Source: Gordonia araii NBRC 100433 (lineage in GTDB: Bacteria; Actinomycetota; Actinomycetes; Mycobacteriales; Mycobacteriaceae). Taken from it: DNA of 43,218 nt. Positions 26,293 to 32,945 of the stretch are shown in pieces. Positions within the stretch are counted from its first letter, which is position 1, and each line of letters starts with the position of its first letter. The notes under the pieces are model-generated. The model made no database searches and was not told the origin of the DNA. It was given only the letters and a program-made list of their open reading frames with translations. Position numbers and translations under genes: made by a program. Where the stretch lies: assembly GCF_000241265.1 (NCBI RefSeq), contig NZ_BAEE01000051.1, positions 1 to 43,218 of the forward strand, given 5' to 3'.

Positions 26293-26306
26293 GTGAACAT
26301 GTTCTA
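26293..26306. promoter_or_regulatory. Second KstR-like box in the same gap
   Basis: GTGAACATGTTCTA differs from the consensus only at the first base. It lies 44 bp upstream of the perfect box and just downstream of the KshB-like stop. Confidence 0.5.
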
Positions 26307-26310
26307 AGTT

Positions 26311-27378
26311 CTACTGGTCGAAGTGAATCGTCACCTCGTCCGACACCGGCACGGCCTGACAGGCGAGGGTGAGCCCGGCTCGCAGGTCGTCGTCGACGAG
26401 GGTGTCGTTCTTCAGCATCCTGACCTCGCCCGAACGGACCGTGCAGGCGCAGGAGCTGCATTCTCCTTCGCGACAGGAGTAGGGCGCGTCATAGCCCTGG
26501 GACAGCAGCAGATCCAGCAGCTTCGTCTCCCGCGGCCAATCGAGTTCGGCGGTGCGGCCCTCCATCTGCACGGTCAGCGCGGCGGTGCGCTCACCGTCCG
26601 CCGGGGTGTGCACGACGACGTCGGCGAACGGATTGCCCTGCAACGACCGGTACTTCTCGATCGCGATGTGGCCGTCGGGAATCCCCACGCTCAGCAGCGC
26701 CTCGCGGGCGGCGGCCATGAACGGTGCCGGACCGCAGAGGTAGGCGTCGTAGGCGGAGAACAGCTCCAGCGACTTGGCGAGACCGTCAGCGGTCGGCAGG
26801 CCGCGCTCGGATTCGAACCAGTGCTCGACGGTGAATCGGGTGGGAAACTCGGTGGTCATCGCCGCGAGCTCGCGGCCGAAGATCGTCGACCGGCGGTCCC
26901 GGTTCGCGTACAGCAGGTACACGGTGCCGCTGCCGCCGATCATCACCGACTTGGCGATGGACATCAGCGGCGTGATGCCGCTGCCCGCTCCGACGAGCAG
27001 GATGTCACCGTCGAGCGAAGCCGGGGTGAAGTGACCGGACGGCGTCAGCACCGTCAGCGTCGTGCCGGGCCGTACGTTGTCGCAGATCCAGTTCGACGCG
27101 TAGCCGCCCGGCGTGCGTTTGACCGTGATGATCAGGTCGTTCTCGAAATGCGGGGAGCTCGACAGCGAATAGCTGCGCGCGGCGCCGCCTTCACGGTCGG
27201 TCGGGACCGCGACGGTCAGGAATTGGCCGGGCTGGTAGCGGAACTTCGAGACGGCCTGCTCGGGGACGTCCAGGACGACCGACACCGCGTCGGGAGTCTC
27301 GGCCACCACCTCGACGACTTCGAGTTCGTGGGCGTGACTGATCGGCGCGGTCGCGACCGCGGTGGATTCGCCGGCCAT
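26311..27378 (-). CDS. kshB: KshB-like oxygenase reductase (FAD, NADH, 2Fe-2S)
   Basis: This three-domain electron-transfer protein (355 aa) has an FAD domain with RSYSLSS at 68-74, an NAD domain with GAGSGITP at 130-137 and CGP at 215-217, and a C-terminal plant-type ferredoxin with Cys302, Cys307, Cys310 and Cys340. Length and order match KshB (Rv3571), reductase of 3-ketosteroid 9alpha-hydroxylase, but also PaaE-type and other oxygenase reductases. No kshA lies in the window. It starts 3 bp after an AurF-like diiron oxygenase gene, so that protein is an alternative electron acceptor. The symbol is given with caution. Confidence 0.75.
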   Translation of the reverse strand: MAGESTAVATAPISHAHELEVVEVVAETPDAVSVVLDVPEQAVSKFRYQPGQFLTVAVPTDREGGAARSYSLSSSPHFENDLIITVKRTPGGYASNWICDNVRPGTTLTVLTPSGHFTPASLDGDILLVGAGSGITPLMSIAKSVMIGGSGTVYLLYANRDRRSTIFGRELAAMTTEFPTRFTVEHWFESERGLPTADGLAKSLELFSAYDAYLCGPAPFMAAAREALLSVGIPDGHIAIEKYRSLQGNPFADVVVHTPADGERTAALTVQMEGRTAELDWPRETKLLDLLLSQGYDAPYSCREGECSSCACTVRSGEVRMLKNDTLVDDDLRAGLTLACQAVPVSDEVTIHFDQ

Positions 27379-27381
27379 GAC

Positions 27382-28398
27382 TCAGGCGCCGGCCTCGACC
27401 TTGGCGGCCAATTCCGGAGGCATCGCGCGGGACAGCTTGTACAGGCGGGTGGTGAACGCGCCCTTGATCATTCCGGCCTCGTAGAGGAATTCCAGCAGCG
27501 GTCCGCTCATGAACTGGGCGTTCTGCTTGTACTGCGGCGAGCGCCGGGCGGCGATCATCCCGCGGAGCGGGCGCAACCCGACCGACCGGTACACCTTCGG
27601 ATTGATGATCGCCTCTTGCACGAAGTTAAGCATCAGGGCGAAGGCGAATCGGTGGGCGGCGTTGGAGGCGCGCCCGCGGGCGCGGACCGAACGCACCAGT
27701 TCCTCGCGCGCGTAGGTGATGTGCCGCGCCTCCTCGAGGATGTGGATCTTCATGAGCTGGCGGAAGTGCGGTTGGAGCGTCTCGTCCATCATCCCCTCGC
27801 GCTGGAGCCGGTCGAGCACCTCCTCGATCAGCAGCGTGCCGGCGTAGGCCGACGGTCCCATCGGGAAGAAGCCGATCAACCGCAGGCCCTTCACCAGTCG
27901 TTTCGGCTGCCGGTAGGGCGCTACGCCGCTCTTGTCGATGAGCCGGCCGAACATCGTCGAATGGCGGGACTCCTCGGCGACTTCAGCGAGGGCGTATCGG
28001 ATGTGGTCGTCGACGAGGCCGGGATTCCGGAGCAGGCTGCGCATCAGGTTCGTCGAAAGTCCGACCTCGGCGAAGATGCCGTAGGAGAGTACGGCGACCG
28101 CTTCATGCTTGTTCAGCGTGGCCTTTTGTTCGTCGGTGAGCCGGTCCCAGTACTTGGTGCCGTGCAGGGTGACGCGGTGTTCCGGAACCCAGGGGGCGCC
28201 TTCGGCCAGCGGTTCGTCCCAGTCGATGTCGAGTTCTCCGTCGTAGGACCGGTCGGCCGTCGATCGCAGGAGGCGCTGCGCGGTCTTCTGCCGGTCGCCG
28301 ACGCTCAGCGTGTCCGTCGCCGCGATCGCTCCCTTGTAGAAGCGCGGGCCGGGGTCATCGCTTGACCTCTTCGACGAGGCCGGGTCCGTGATCGTCAT
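27382..28398 (-). CDS. AurF-like diiron oxygenase
   Basis: This 338-aa protein belongs to the p-aminobenzoate N-oxygenase AurF-like diiron family. All seven expected ligands can be placed: Glu111, Glu143xxHis146 (AEESRHSTMF), Glu192, His219, Glu223 and His226 (HILEEARH). The spacings E-27-H and HxxxExxH match those of AurF as I recall them. It should bind two irons and activate O2; the substrate is unknown. The gene is 3 bp upstream of the KshB-like reductase, an obvious electron donor. Its promoter carries the palindrome GGTATCGGATACC, shared with two other promoters nearby. Confidence 0.82.
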   Translation of the reverse strand: MTITDPASSKRSSDDPGPRFYKGAIAATDTLSVGDRQKTAQRLLRSTADRSYDGELDIDWDEPLAEGAPWVPEHRVTLHGTKYWDRLTDEQKATLNKHEAVAVLSYGIFAEVGLSTNLMRSLLRNPGLVDDHIRYALAEVAEESRHSTMFGRLIDKSGVAPYRQPKRLVKGLRLIGFFPMGPSAYAGTLLIEEVLDRLQREGMMDETLQPHFRQLMKIHILEEARHITYAREELVRSVRARGRASNAAHRFAFALMLNFVQEAIINPKVYRSVGLRPLRGMIAARRSPQYKQNAQFMSGPLLEFLYEAGMIKGAFTTRLYKLSRAMPPELAAKVEAGA

Positions 28399-28418
28399 GG
28401 TTCTCCTCGTGGACCGGT

Positions 28419-28431
28419 GGTATCGGATACC
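28419..28431. promoter_or_regulatory. GGTATCGGATACC palindrome, AurF-like promoter
   Basis: This 13-bp palindrome lies 21 bp upstream of the AurF-like start and has close relatives at 29489 and 30689. It probably binds the TetR protein at 29631. Confidence 0.6.
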
Positions 28432-28478
28432 GCTGGATCAAGTGTTCTGCGTCACATGGGGAAAGTCAAGGGCGCGCG

Positions 28479-29459
28479 CTAACCCGCGGCGCGGGTCGTG
28501 CGGCGAGCGGGTAGCGGCGCATGTCCGCGTCGCAGGATCGCGCGGCTGGCGCGGTCGCGGAACAGGCCGGCGGCTGCCGCGAAATCGATGGCGTCGGCGA
28601 AGGCGGCGTCCATCCGGCGCCGGTACGACGGCGAGCGCAGCGCGGCGCGACGGGAGCGGCGCACGTCGAGCTCGGCGTCGCGGAACACCGCGTCGTTGAC
28701 CAGCAGTTTGCCGACGGCCGTGGTCAGCCACGCGCCGATCACGGAGGCGACAGCGACGCGCGCGGCACTCTTGCCCGCGAGCTGAGCCTCGAGTTCCTCG
28801 CGCGCGAACTGGCTGTGCCGACGGCTGGAGATCAGGTGGATCATCATGATCTGCGCGACATGCGGCTGCACGCCGGTGTCCTCGCTCGCCAGCCGCATGA
28901 GGCCCTGGGTGGCCGACTCGAGCAGGAGGCAGACGGTCGCCGTGACGGGCCCGGCCGGAAGCAGGAGCGTGTACCGCTCCAAGCGCTTGGCCAGTCGCAT
29001 GCGGGTGTACGGCGGCAGCCCGGTGGCGTCGATCAGTCGCCCGAACATCGTGATGTTGCGCGAGTGCGTGTTGACGCACTTGAACTGCCATCGAGTCCGG
29101 TCGTCGGCGAGGAGCTGCTCCTCGGCGATCTCGCGGAAGGTGAGCATCGACAGCACGGTTTCGGCGTAGACGGCGACGGTCAGCAGGTTGACCAGCTCGC
29201 GCTTGGCGAGGTCGTCCCGCTGTTCCGGGGTGAGCTTTTTCCACGTCTTCGTGCCGTGCAGGGTGACCATCTCGTCGGGCAGCCAGGGCTTGCCGGGAAC
29301 GGGCGGGGCGTCCCAGTCGATGTCGAGCTCGCCGTCGTAGACGTCGTCGGCGGCTTCCATCAGGAATCGCTGGGCGGTCGCCTGCCGGTCGACGATCGAA
29401 CGCCGGCGCACTACCGGGTCGCCCTCGGTGGTGTGCGGCTCGAAGAATTCGGTCGTCAT
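28479..29459 (-). CDS. Degenerate AurF-like paralogue
   Basis: This 326-aa protein is clearly homologous to its downstream neighbour (shared YDGELDIDWD, VTLHGTK, TMFGRLID) but has lost several predicted iron ligands. Aligning the two, Glu143 becomes His132, His146 becomes Asn135, and Glu223 becomes Ser212; Glu100, Glu181, His208 and His215 remain. A normal diiron centre is therefore unlikely. It may be a non-catalytic partner of the active paralogue, bind another metal, or have a new role. The C-terminus is arginine-rich. The stop is 80 bp before the next AurF-like start, and its promoter has the shared palindrome. Confidence 0.75.
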   Translation of the reverse strand: MTTEFFEPHTTEGDPVVRRRSIVDRQATAQRFLMEAADDVYDGELDIDWDAPPVPGKPWLPDEMVTLHGTKTWKKLTPEQRDDLAKRELVNLLTVAVYAETVLSMLTFREIAEEQLLADDRTRWQFKCVNTHSRNITMFGRLIDATGLPPYTRMRLAKRLERYTLLLPAGPVTATVCLLLESATQGLMRLASEDTGVQPHVAQIMMIHLISSRRHSQFAREELEAQLAGKSAARVAVASVIGAWLTTAVGKLLVNDAVFRDAELDVRRSRRAALRSPSYRRRMDAAFADAIDFAAAAGLFRDRASRAILRRGHAPLPARRTTRAAG

Positions 29460-29488
29460 GGCGATCCTTCCCGTCGGAGTGGACCTCC

Positions 29489-29501
29489 GGTATCAGATGC
29501 C
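29489..29501. promoter_or_regulatory. GGTATCAGATGCC motif between the AurF paralogue and TetR
   Basis: This second copy of the GGTATCNGATNCC motif lies 30 bp upstream of the AurF-paralogue ATG and within the 171-bp divergent gap to the TetR gene, where an autoregulatory operator is expected. Confidence 0.6.
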
Positions 29502-29630
29502 GCCAGTATGCCTAAGTGAGTAGGGCCGTGGAAGCGCTTTCGGCGTCGCGGCGATGTTTCCTACCGTGGGCGGAGTTTTGATTCATACTGGGGTCGGAGT
29601 TTCCGGCGAGTCGAGGGGGGATTGGGCGCC

Positions 29631-30326
29631 ATGGCGGACGCGCGAACCGAGCGATGGGCCGAGCATCGGAAGCAGATGCGGCGGTCGCTGGTCGACGCGA
29701 CGATCCGCGCCATCGACGAGCACGGGCCGACGGTCAGCATGCGTGAGATCGCCGCGGAGGCGAAGATCCCCAAACCGACGCTCTACCGCTTCTTCACCGA
29801 CAAGTGGGAACTGGTCAACGCCATCAACGACCGGGTGATGGACACGCTCACCGAGCGGATCGTGACCGCGCCTCAGCTGACCGCGAGGACGCTGGGCGAA
29901 CTGGTCCATTCGGCGATTACCGGCTACGCCGACTTCGTCAACGAGCACCCCAACGTGTTCCGGTTCCTGCAACTGAACTTCGCCGGTGCGAGCGGCGGGC
30001 CGGGGTCGCCGGGCATCCACGCGATCGAGACCGCCCGCACGATGGCCGGCGACATCTCCGGCGTCCTGACCGATCTGGTGCCAGAGGAATTCGGCGGAGC
30101 GAGCGACCGGACCGACACCGCGGCGGCGATGATCATGGGTGCGGTCGTGTTCGCCGCGGACGGCTGGGTGGGCGACGACGGTCCGACCGAGAGTGTGGAG
30201 TCGTTCGTGGACCGCACCGTGCCCTACATCCGGGCGCTGCTGAAGGTCGCGGCCGACGACGGCGGTGCCGAACTGGACTTCGACGCCTCCATCGCCGACA
30301 ACCTCGCGGCCGTCTACGCCGGTTAG
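29631..30326 (+). CDS. TetR family transcriptional regulator
   Basis: This repressor has 231 aa. The HTH lies at residues about 18-63 (LVDATIRAIDEHGPTVSMRE then IAAEAKIPKPTLYRFFTDKW), followed by a helical effector domain of no recognised class. ATG 29631 follows GGGGGG at 29616; a TTG at 29622 is less likely. It is divergent from the AurF-like paralogue. Three copies of a 13-bp palindrome in surrounding promoters suggest its regulon includes both AurF-like genes with the reductase, and the DUF4873/SDR pair. Confidence 0.87.
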   Translation: MADARTERWAEHRKQMRRSLVDATIRAIDEHGPTVSMREIAAEAKIPKPTLYRFFTDKWELVNAINDRVMDTLTERIVTAPQLTARTLGELVHSAITGYADFVNEHPNVFRFLQLNFAGASGGPGSPGIHAIETARTMAGDISGVLTDLVPEEFGGASDRTDTAAAMIMGAVVFAADGWVGDDGPTESVESFVDRTVPYIRALLKVAADDGGAELDFDASIADNLAAVYAG

Positions 30327-30334
30327 CCCGTCCG

Positions 30335-30679
30335 TTAGTCCTGGGACTCGACTTCGGCCAGGTCGGTGGCGACGTGGTACGGCGGTGTGCTCTTGCTGAT
30401 GATCCGGTACCGGTTCCACGGGTCGGGGTCGCCGATGAACGCGGGCTGGGCGCTGTGCTCGGTCTTCACGATGACCTTGGTGCGCTGAGCGTCGCCGAGG
30501 ATCTCGCTCAGCTGCTCGTTCGCGGTGACGCGCCCGATCCATCGGTACACGCCGTCGATCGGTTCCCGGTAGCCGCGCAACTCCACCTGAGCGGGTACCT
30601 CGGTTCCGCGCACGATGATCGTCGCGTCTCCGATATAGTCCGACCCCTCGTGCGGGCTGTGGCTGAAGACGCTACTCAC
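30335..30679 (-). CDS. DUF4873-like protein
   Basis: This short soluble protein (114 aa) has the pattern of DUF4873: GDATIIVRGTEVPAQVELRG then YREPIDGVYRWIGRV, and a C-terminal GDPDPWNRYRIISKSTPPYH. Such domains also occur fused to flavin monooxygenases. Function is not known; a small-molecule binding or accessory role is possible. GTG 30679 lies 9 bp from the palindrome at 30689. It converges with the TetR gene 8 bp away and is divergent from the SDR. Confidence 0.65.
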   Translation of the reverse strand: MSSVFSHSPHEGSDYIGDATIIVRGTEVPAQVELRGYREPIDGVYRWIGRVTANEQLSEILGDAQRTKVIVKTEHSAQPAFIGDPDPWNRYRIISKSTPPYHVATDLAEVESQD

Positions 30680-30688
30680 GCTACCGAT

Positions 30689-30701
30689 GGTATGGGATAC
30701 T
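30689..30701. promoter_or_regulatory. GGTATGGGATACT motif between DUF4873 and SDR genes
   Basis: This third relative of GGTATCGGATACC lies in the 71-bp divergent gap. Two of the 13 positions differ from the best palindrome. Confidence 0.5.
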
Positions 30702-30750
30702 CGCGATCGGTGCCGAGTAATCGCGGAAACGATGTGCGGAAGGGCAGTCG

Positions 30751-31590
30751 ATGAAGAGTTTCGAAGGCAAAGTCGCGGTGGTCACGGGCGCGGGATCGGG
30801 GATCGGGCGCGCGCTGGCGGAGAACCTCGCCGGCCGCGGCGCGGTGCTCGCGCTCTCCGACGTCGACGAGTCCGGCGTCGCGGAGACCGTCGCCCGGTGC
30901 GAGAAGGCCGGTGCCAAAGCCGTCGGCTACCGCCTCGACGTCGCCGATCGCGATGCGGTCTACGCCCACGCCGACGAGGTGATCGCCGAATTCGGCAAGG
31001 TCAACGTCGTGGTGAACAACGCCGGGGTCTCGCTTTCGGCCACGGTCGAGGACATGTCCTGGGACGACTTCGAGTGGCTGATGAACATCGACTTCTGGGG
31101 AGTCGCGTACGGCACCAAGGCGTTCCTGCCGCATCTCATCGCCTCCGGCGACGGACACATCGCGAACGTGTCGTCGGTCTTCGGCCTGATGGGCATCCCG
31201 AGTCAAAGCGCCTACAACGCGGCGAAATTCGCCGTCCGCGGCTTCACCGAATCGCTGCGGCAGGAGATGATCATCGCCGGGCACAACGTCGGCGTCACCT
31301 GTGTACACCCGGGGGGCATCAAGACGAACATCGTCGTCAACGGGCGCGGTGCCGGTGCGACCGACGAAGAGGTCGCCGAGGCGGGCAGGCAGTTCGACAA
31401 GATCGCGATGACGAGTGCCGAGGGCGCAGCGAAGGCCATCGTCCGGGGAATCAGGCGCAACGCGCCGCGCGTGCTCATCGGTGCCGACGCCCGCTTCTTC
31501 GACGCGGTGCCCCGGGTGATCGGTCCGCGCTACGAGGACATAGCCGGACGCCTGGCGAAGCTCAGCGGAGCGGCAGACAAACTGCCCTGA
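30751..31590 (+). CDS. SDR family oxidoreductase
   Basis: This classical short-chain dehydrogenase (279 aa) has VVTGAGSGIGRALAENLAGR at about residues 10-29, NNAGVSLSA near residue 90, and NVSSVFGLMGIPSQSAYNAAKFA carrying the catalytic Ser and YxxxK near residues 140-160. It resembles mycobacterial SDRs annotated as acetoin or alcohol dehydrogenases. ATG 30751 follows GGAAGGG. Its promoter region shares the TetR-type palindrome with the AurF-like genes, so it may act on the diiron enzyme's product. A repeat-filled gap follows. Confidence 0.83.
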   Translation: MKSFEGKVAVVTGAGSGIGRALAENLAGRGAVLALSDVDESGVAETVARCEKAGAKAVGYRLDVADRDAVYAHADEVIAEFGKVNVVVNNAGVSLSATVEDMSWDDFEWLMNIDFWGVAYGTKAFLPHLIASGDGHIANVSSVFGLMGIPSQSAYNAAKFAVRGFTESLRQEMIIAGHNVGVTCVHPGGIKTNIVVNGRGAGATDEEVAEAGRQFDKIAMTSAEGAAKAIVRGIRRNAPRVLIGADARFFDAVPRVIGPRYEDIAGRLAKLSGAADKLP

Positions 31591-31599
31591 CCCGCGAGC

Positions 31600-31681
31600 G
31601 TGCCCAGATTTCCGCCGAGTGTGCCCGGATTCGCGTCGAGTGTGCCCAGATTTGCGTCGAGTGTGCCCACGGTTGCGATGG
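31600..31681. repeat. 21-bp tandem repeat, about four units
   Basis: Units of 21 bp beginning GTGCCCAGATTTGCGTCGAG repeat at 31600, 31621, 31642 and (partial) 31663. On the reverse strand the unit reads GGCGGAAATCTGGGCACACT, clearly related to the array at 37540. It starts 10 bp after the SDR stop. Confidence 0.8.
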
Positions 31682-31721
31682 TCTCGATACACCCGACTCG
31701 GCTGGCGCCTCGTCGGGCACT

Positions 31722-31968
31722 CGACCACCGAATGGGTGCGCCTTGTCGGACAGTCGACCACCGAGTAGGTGCGCCCTGTCGGACAGTCGACCACCGAATG
31801 GGTGCGCCTTGTCGGACAGTCGACCACCGAATGGGTGCGCCCTGTCGGGAAAGTCGACCACCGAATGGGTGCGCCTTGTCGGACAGTCGACCACCGAGTA
31901 GGTGCGCCCTGTCGGGAAAGTCGACCACCGAGTAGGTGCGCCTCGTCGGGTACTCGACCACCGAGTAG
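31722..31968. repeat. 33-bp tandem repeat array, seven units plus a partial
   Basis: Units start with CGACCACCGAATGGGTGCGC at 31722, 31755, 31788, 31821, 31855, 31888, 31922 and a partial at 31955. They are 33 bp, except the fourth and sixth, which are 34 bp with GGGAAAGT instead of GGACAGT. Two variants alternate, GAATGGGTGCG and GAGTAGGTGCG. The preceding TCTCGATACACCCGACTCGG is a palindromic-element style sequence common in actinobacterial intergenic DNA. The open frames through it arise from the 11-codon period and are not genes. Confidence 0.85.
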
Positions 31969-31991
31969 ACGTCGAGTGTGCCCGGATTTCC

Positions 31992-32056
31992 GCCGAGTGG
32001 GCACCTGACCTCCGCCGAGTGGGCACCTGACCTTCGCCGAGTGGCACCTGACCTTC
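31992..32056. repeat. 22-bp tandem repeat, 3' of echA19
   Basis: Three units beginning GCCGAGTGGGCACCTGAC at 31992, 32014 and 32036 (the last 21 bp with one deletion), then a decayed copy, end at the echA19 stop. They are the same unit as at 22871. With the 21-bp and 33-bp arrays they fill the 479-bp gap between the SDR and echA19; no gene is visible there. Confidence 0.8.
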
Positions 32057-32069
32057 GTCGAGTGGGCGG

Positions 32070-32876
32070 CTACTCGCCGGTGAAGACCGGCTTTTCCTTG
32101 TTGGCGAAGGCGCGGGGCCCGATCTTGGCGTCGGCGGACTGGAAGACGGCCTTGCCGAGTTCGGCGTCGATCTTGAACGCCTCCTCCTCGTGCAGCCCCT
32201 CCGAGTCGCGGATGGTCTTCAGGATCGCCTGTACGGCGAGCGGCCCGTTGGCCGCGATCTGGTCGGCCAGTTCCAGCGCCTTGTCGAGGGCGGACCCGTC
32301 CGGCACGACGTAGCCGATCAATCCGTAGTCCTTCGCCTCGACCGCGGTGATGTGCCGGCCGGTCAGGAGGATGTCGCAAGCGACGGTGTAGGGGATCTGG
32401 CGGACGAGCCGCACTGCGCTGCCGCCGAGCGGGAACAGACCCCAACGCGCCTCGGAGACGCCGAACTTCGCGCTCTCACCGGCGACGCGGATGTCGGTGC
32501 CCTGCAGGATCTCGGTTCCCCCGGCAATCGCCGGACCCTCGACCGCGGCGATCAATGGCTTGGTCAGGCGCCGGCCCTTCAGCAGCGCGGGCAGCTTCGT
32601 CAGATCCCATCCGCTCTCCTTGGCGAACCGGTCGCCGGGAGCGGTCTTGTTCATCGCCTTGAGATCGGCGCCGGCGCAGAAGTAGCCGCCCGCGCCGGTC
32701 AGCACGGCGACCCGGATCTCCGGATCGGCGTCGACGGTGTCCCACGCCTCTTCCATGATCGCCATCATCTCGCTGGAGAGCGCGTTGCGGGCCTCCGGCC
32801 GGTTCATGGTGACGATCAACGTGTGCCCGCGCTTTTCGACGAGGCATTCCGGGGCGCGTTCGGCAGTGGTGGACAT
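32070..32876 (-). CDS. echA19: EchA19, sterol side-chain enoyl-CoA hydratase
   Basis: This crotonase (268 aa) corresponds to Rv3516 (EchA19), hydrating the steroid enoyl-CoA in side-chain beta-oxidation. Long shared stretches include [20 protein letters not shown] and [17 protein letters not shown]. The oxyanion hole is seen in [13 protein letters not shown]; the catalytic-Glu regions are [11 protein letters not shown] and [19 protein letters not shown] 32876 has GGAGGAACC directly upstream; longer in-frame starts are excluded by this. It is divergent from fadD19 with a KstR-like box between, as in M. tuberculosis. Confidence 0.93.
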   Translation of the reverse strand: MSTTAERAPECLVEKRGHTLIVTMNRPEARNALSSEMMAIMEEAWDTVDADPEIRVAVLTGAGGYFCAGADLKAMNKTAPGDRFAKESGWDLTKLPALLKGRRLTKPLIAAVEGPAIAGGTEILQGTDIRVAGESAKFGVSEARWGLFPLGGSAVRLVRQIPYTVACDILLTGRHITAVEAKDYGLIGYVVPDGSALDKALELADQIAANGPLAVQAILKTIRDSEGLHEEEAFKIDAELGKAVFQSADAKIGPRAFANKEKPVFTGE

Positions 32877-32921
32877 GGTTCCTCCGAGGCAGACGGGGAT
32901 TGGCAACCGCTTGCCGAAAAC

Positions 32922-32935
32922 AGTAACACGTTCTA
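32922..32935. promoter_or_regulatory. KstR-like box between echA19 and fadD19
   Basis: AGTAACACGTTCTA differs from TnnAACnnGTTnnA only in the first base. It ends 10 bp before the fadD19 start and 46 bp from the echA19 start, so one repressor site can cover both. Confidence 0.7.
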
Positions 32936-32945
32936 GTTTCTATGC

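Noticed and set aside
26323..28365. 680-aa plus-strand open frame opposite the KshB-like and AurF-like genes
   Set aside because: It spans two convincing minus-strand genes and has low-complexity, arginine-rich composition without any motif.
31530..32047. Open frames with repeated peptide text through the repeat region (both strands)
   Set aside because: They follow from the 33-bp period (11 codons). The 34-bp units break the frame, and no ribosome site or homology is visible.
31600..32056. Possible CRISPR array
   Set aside because: Repeats are directly adjacent without unique spacers, units are 21-34 bp and variable, and no cas genes are present.
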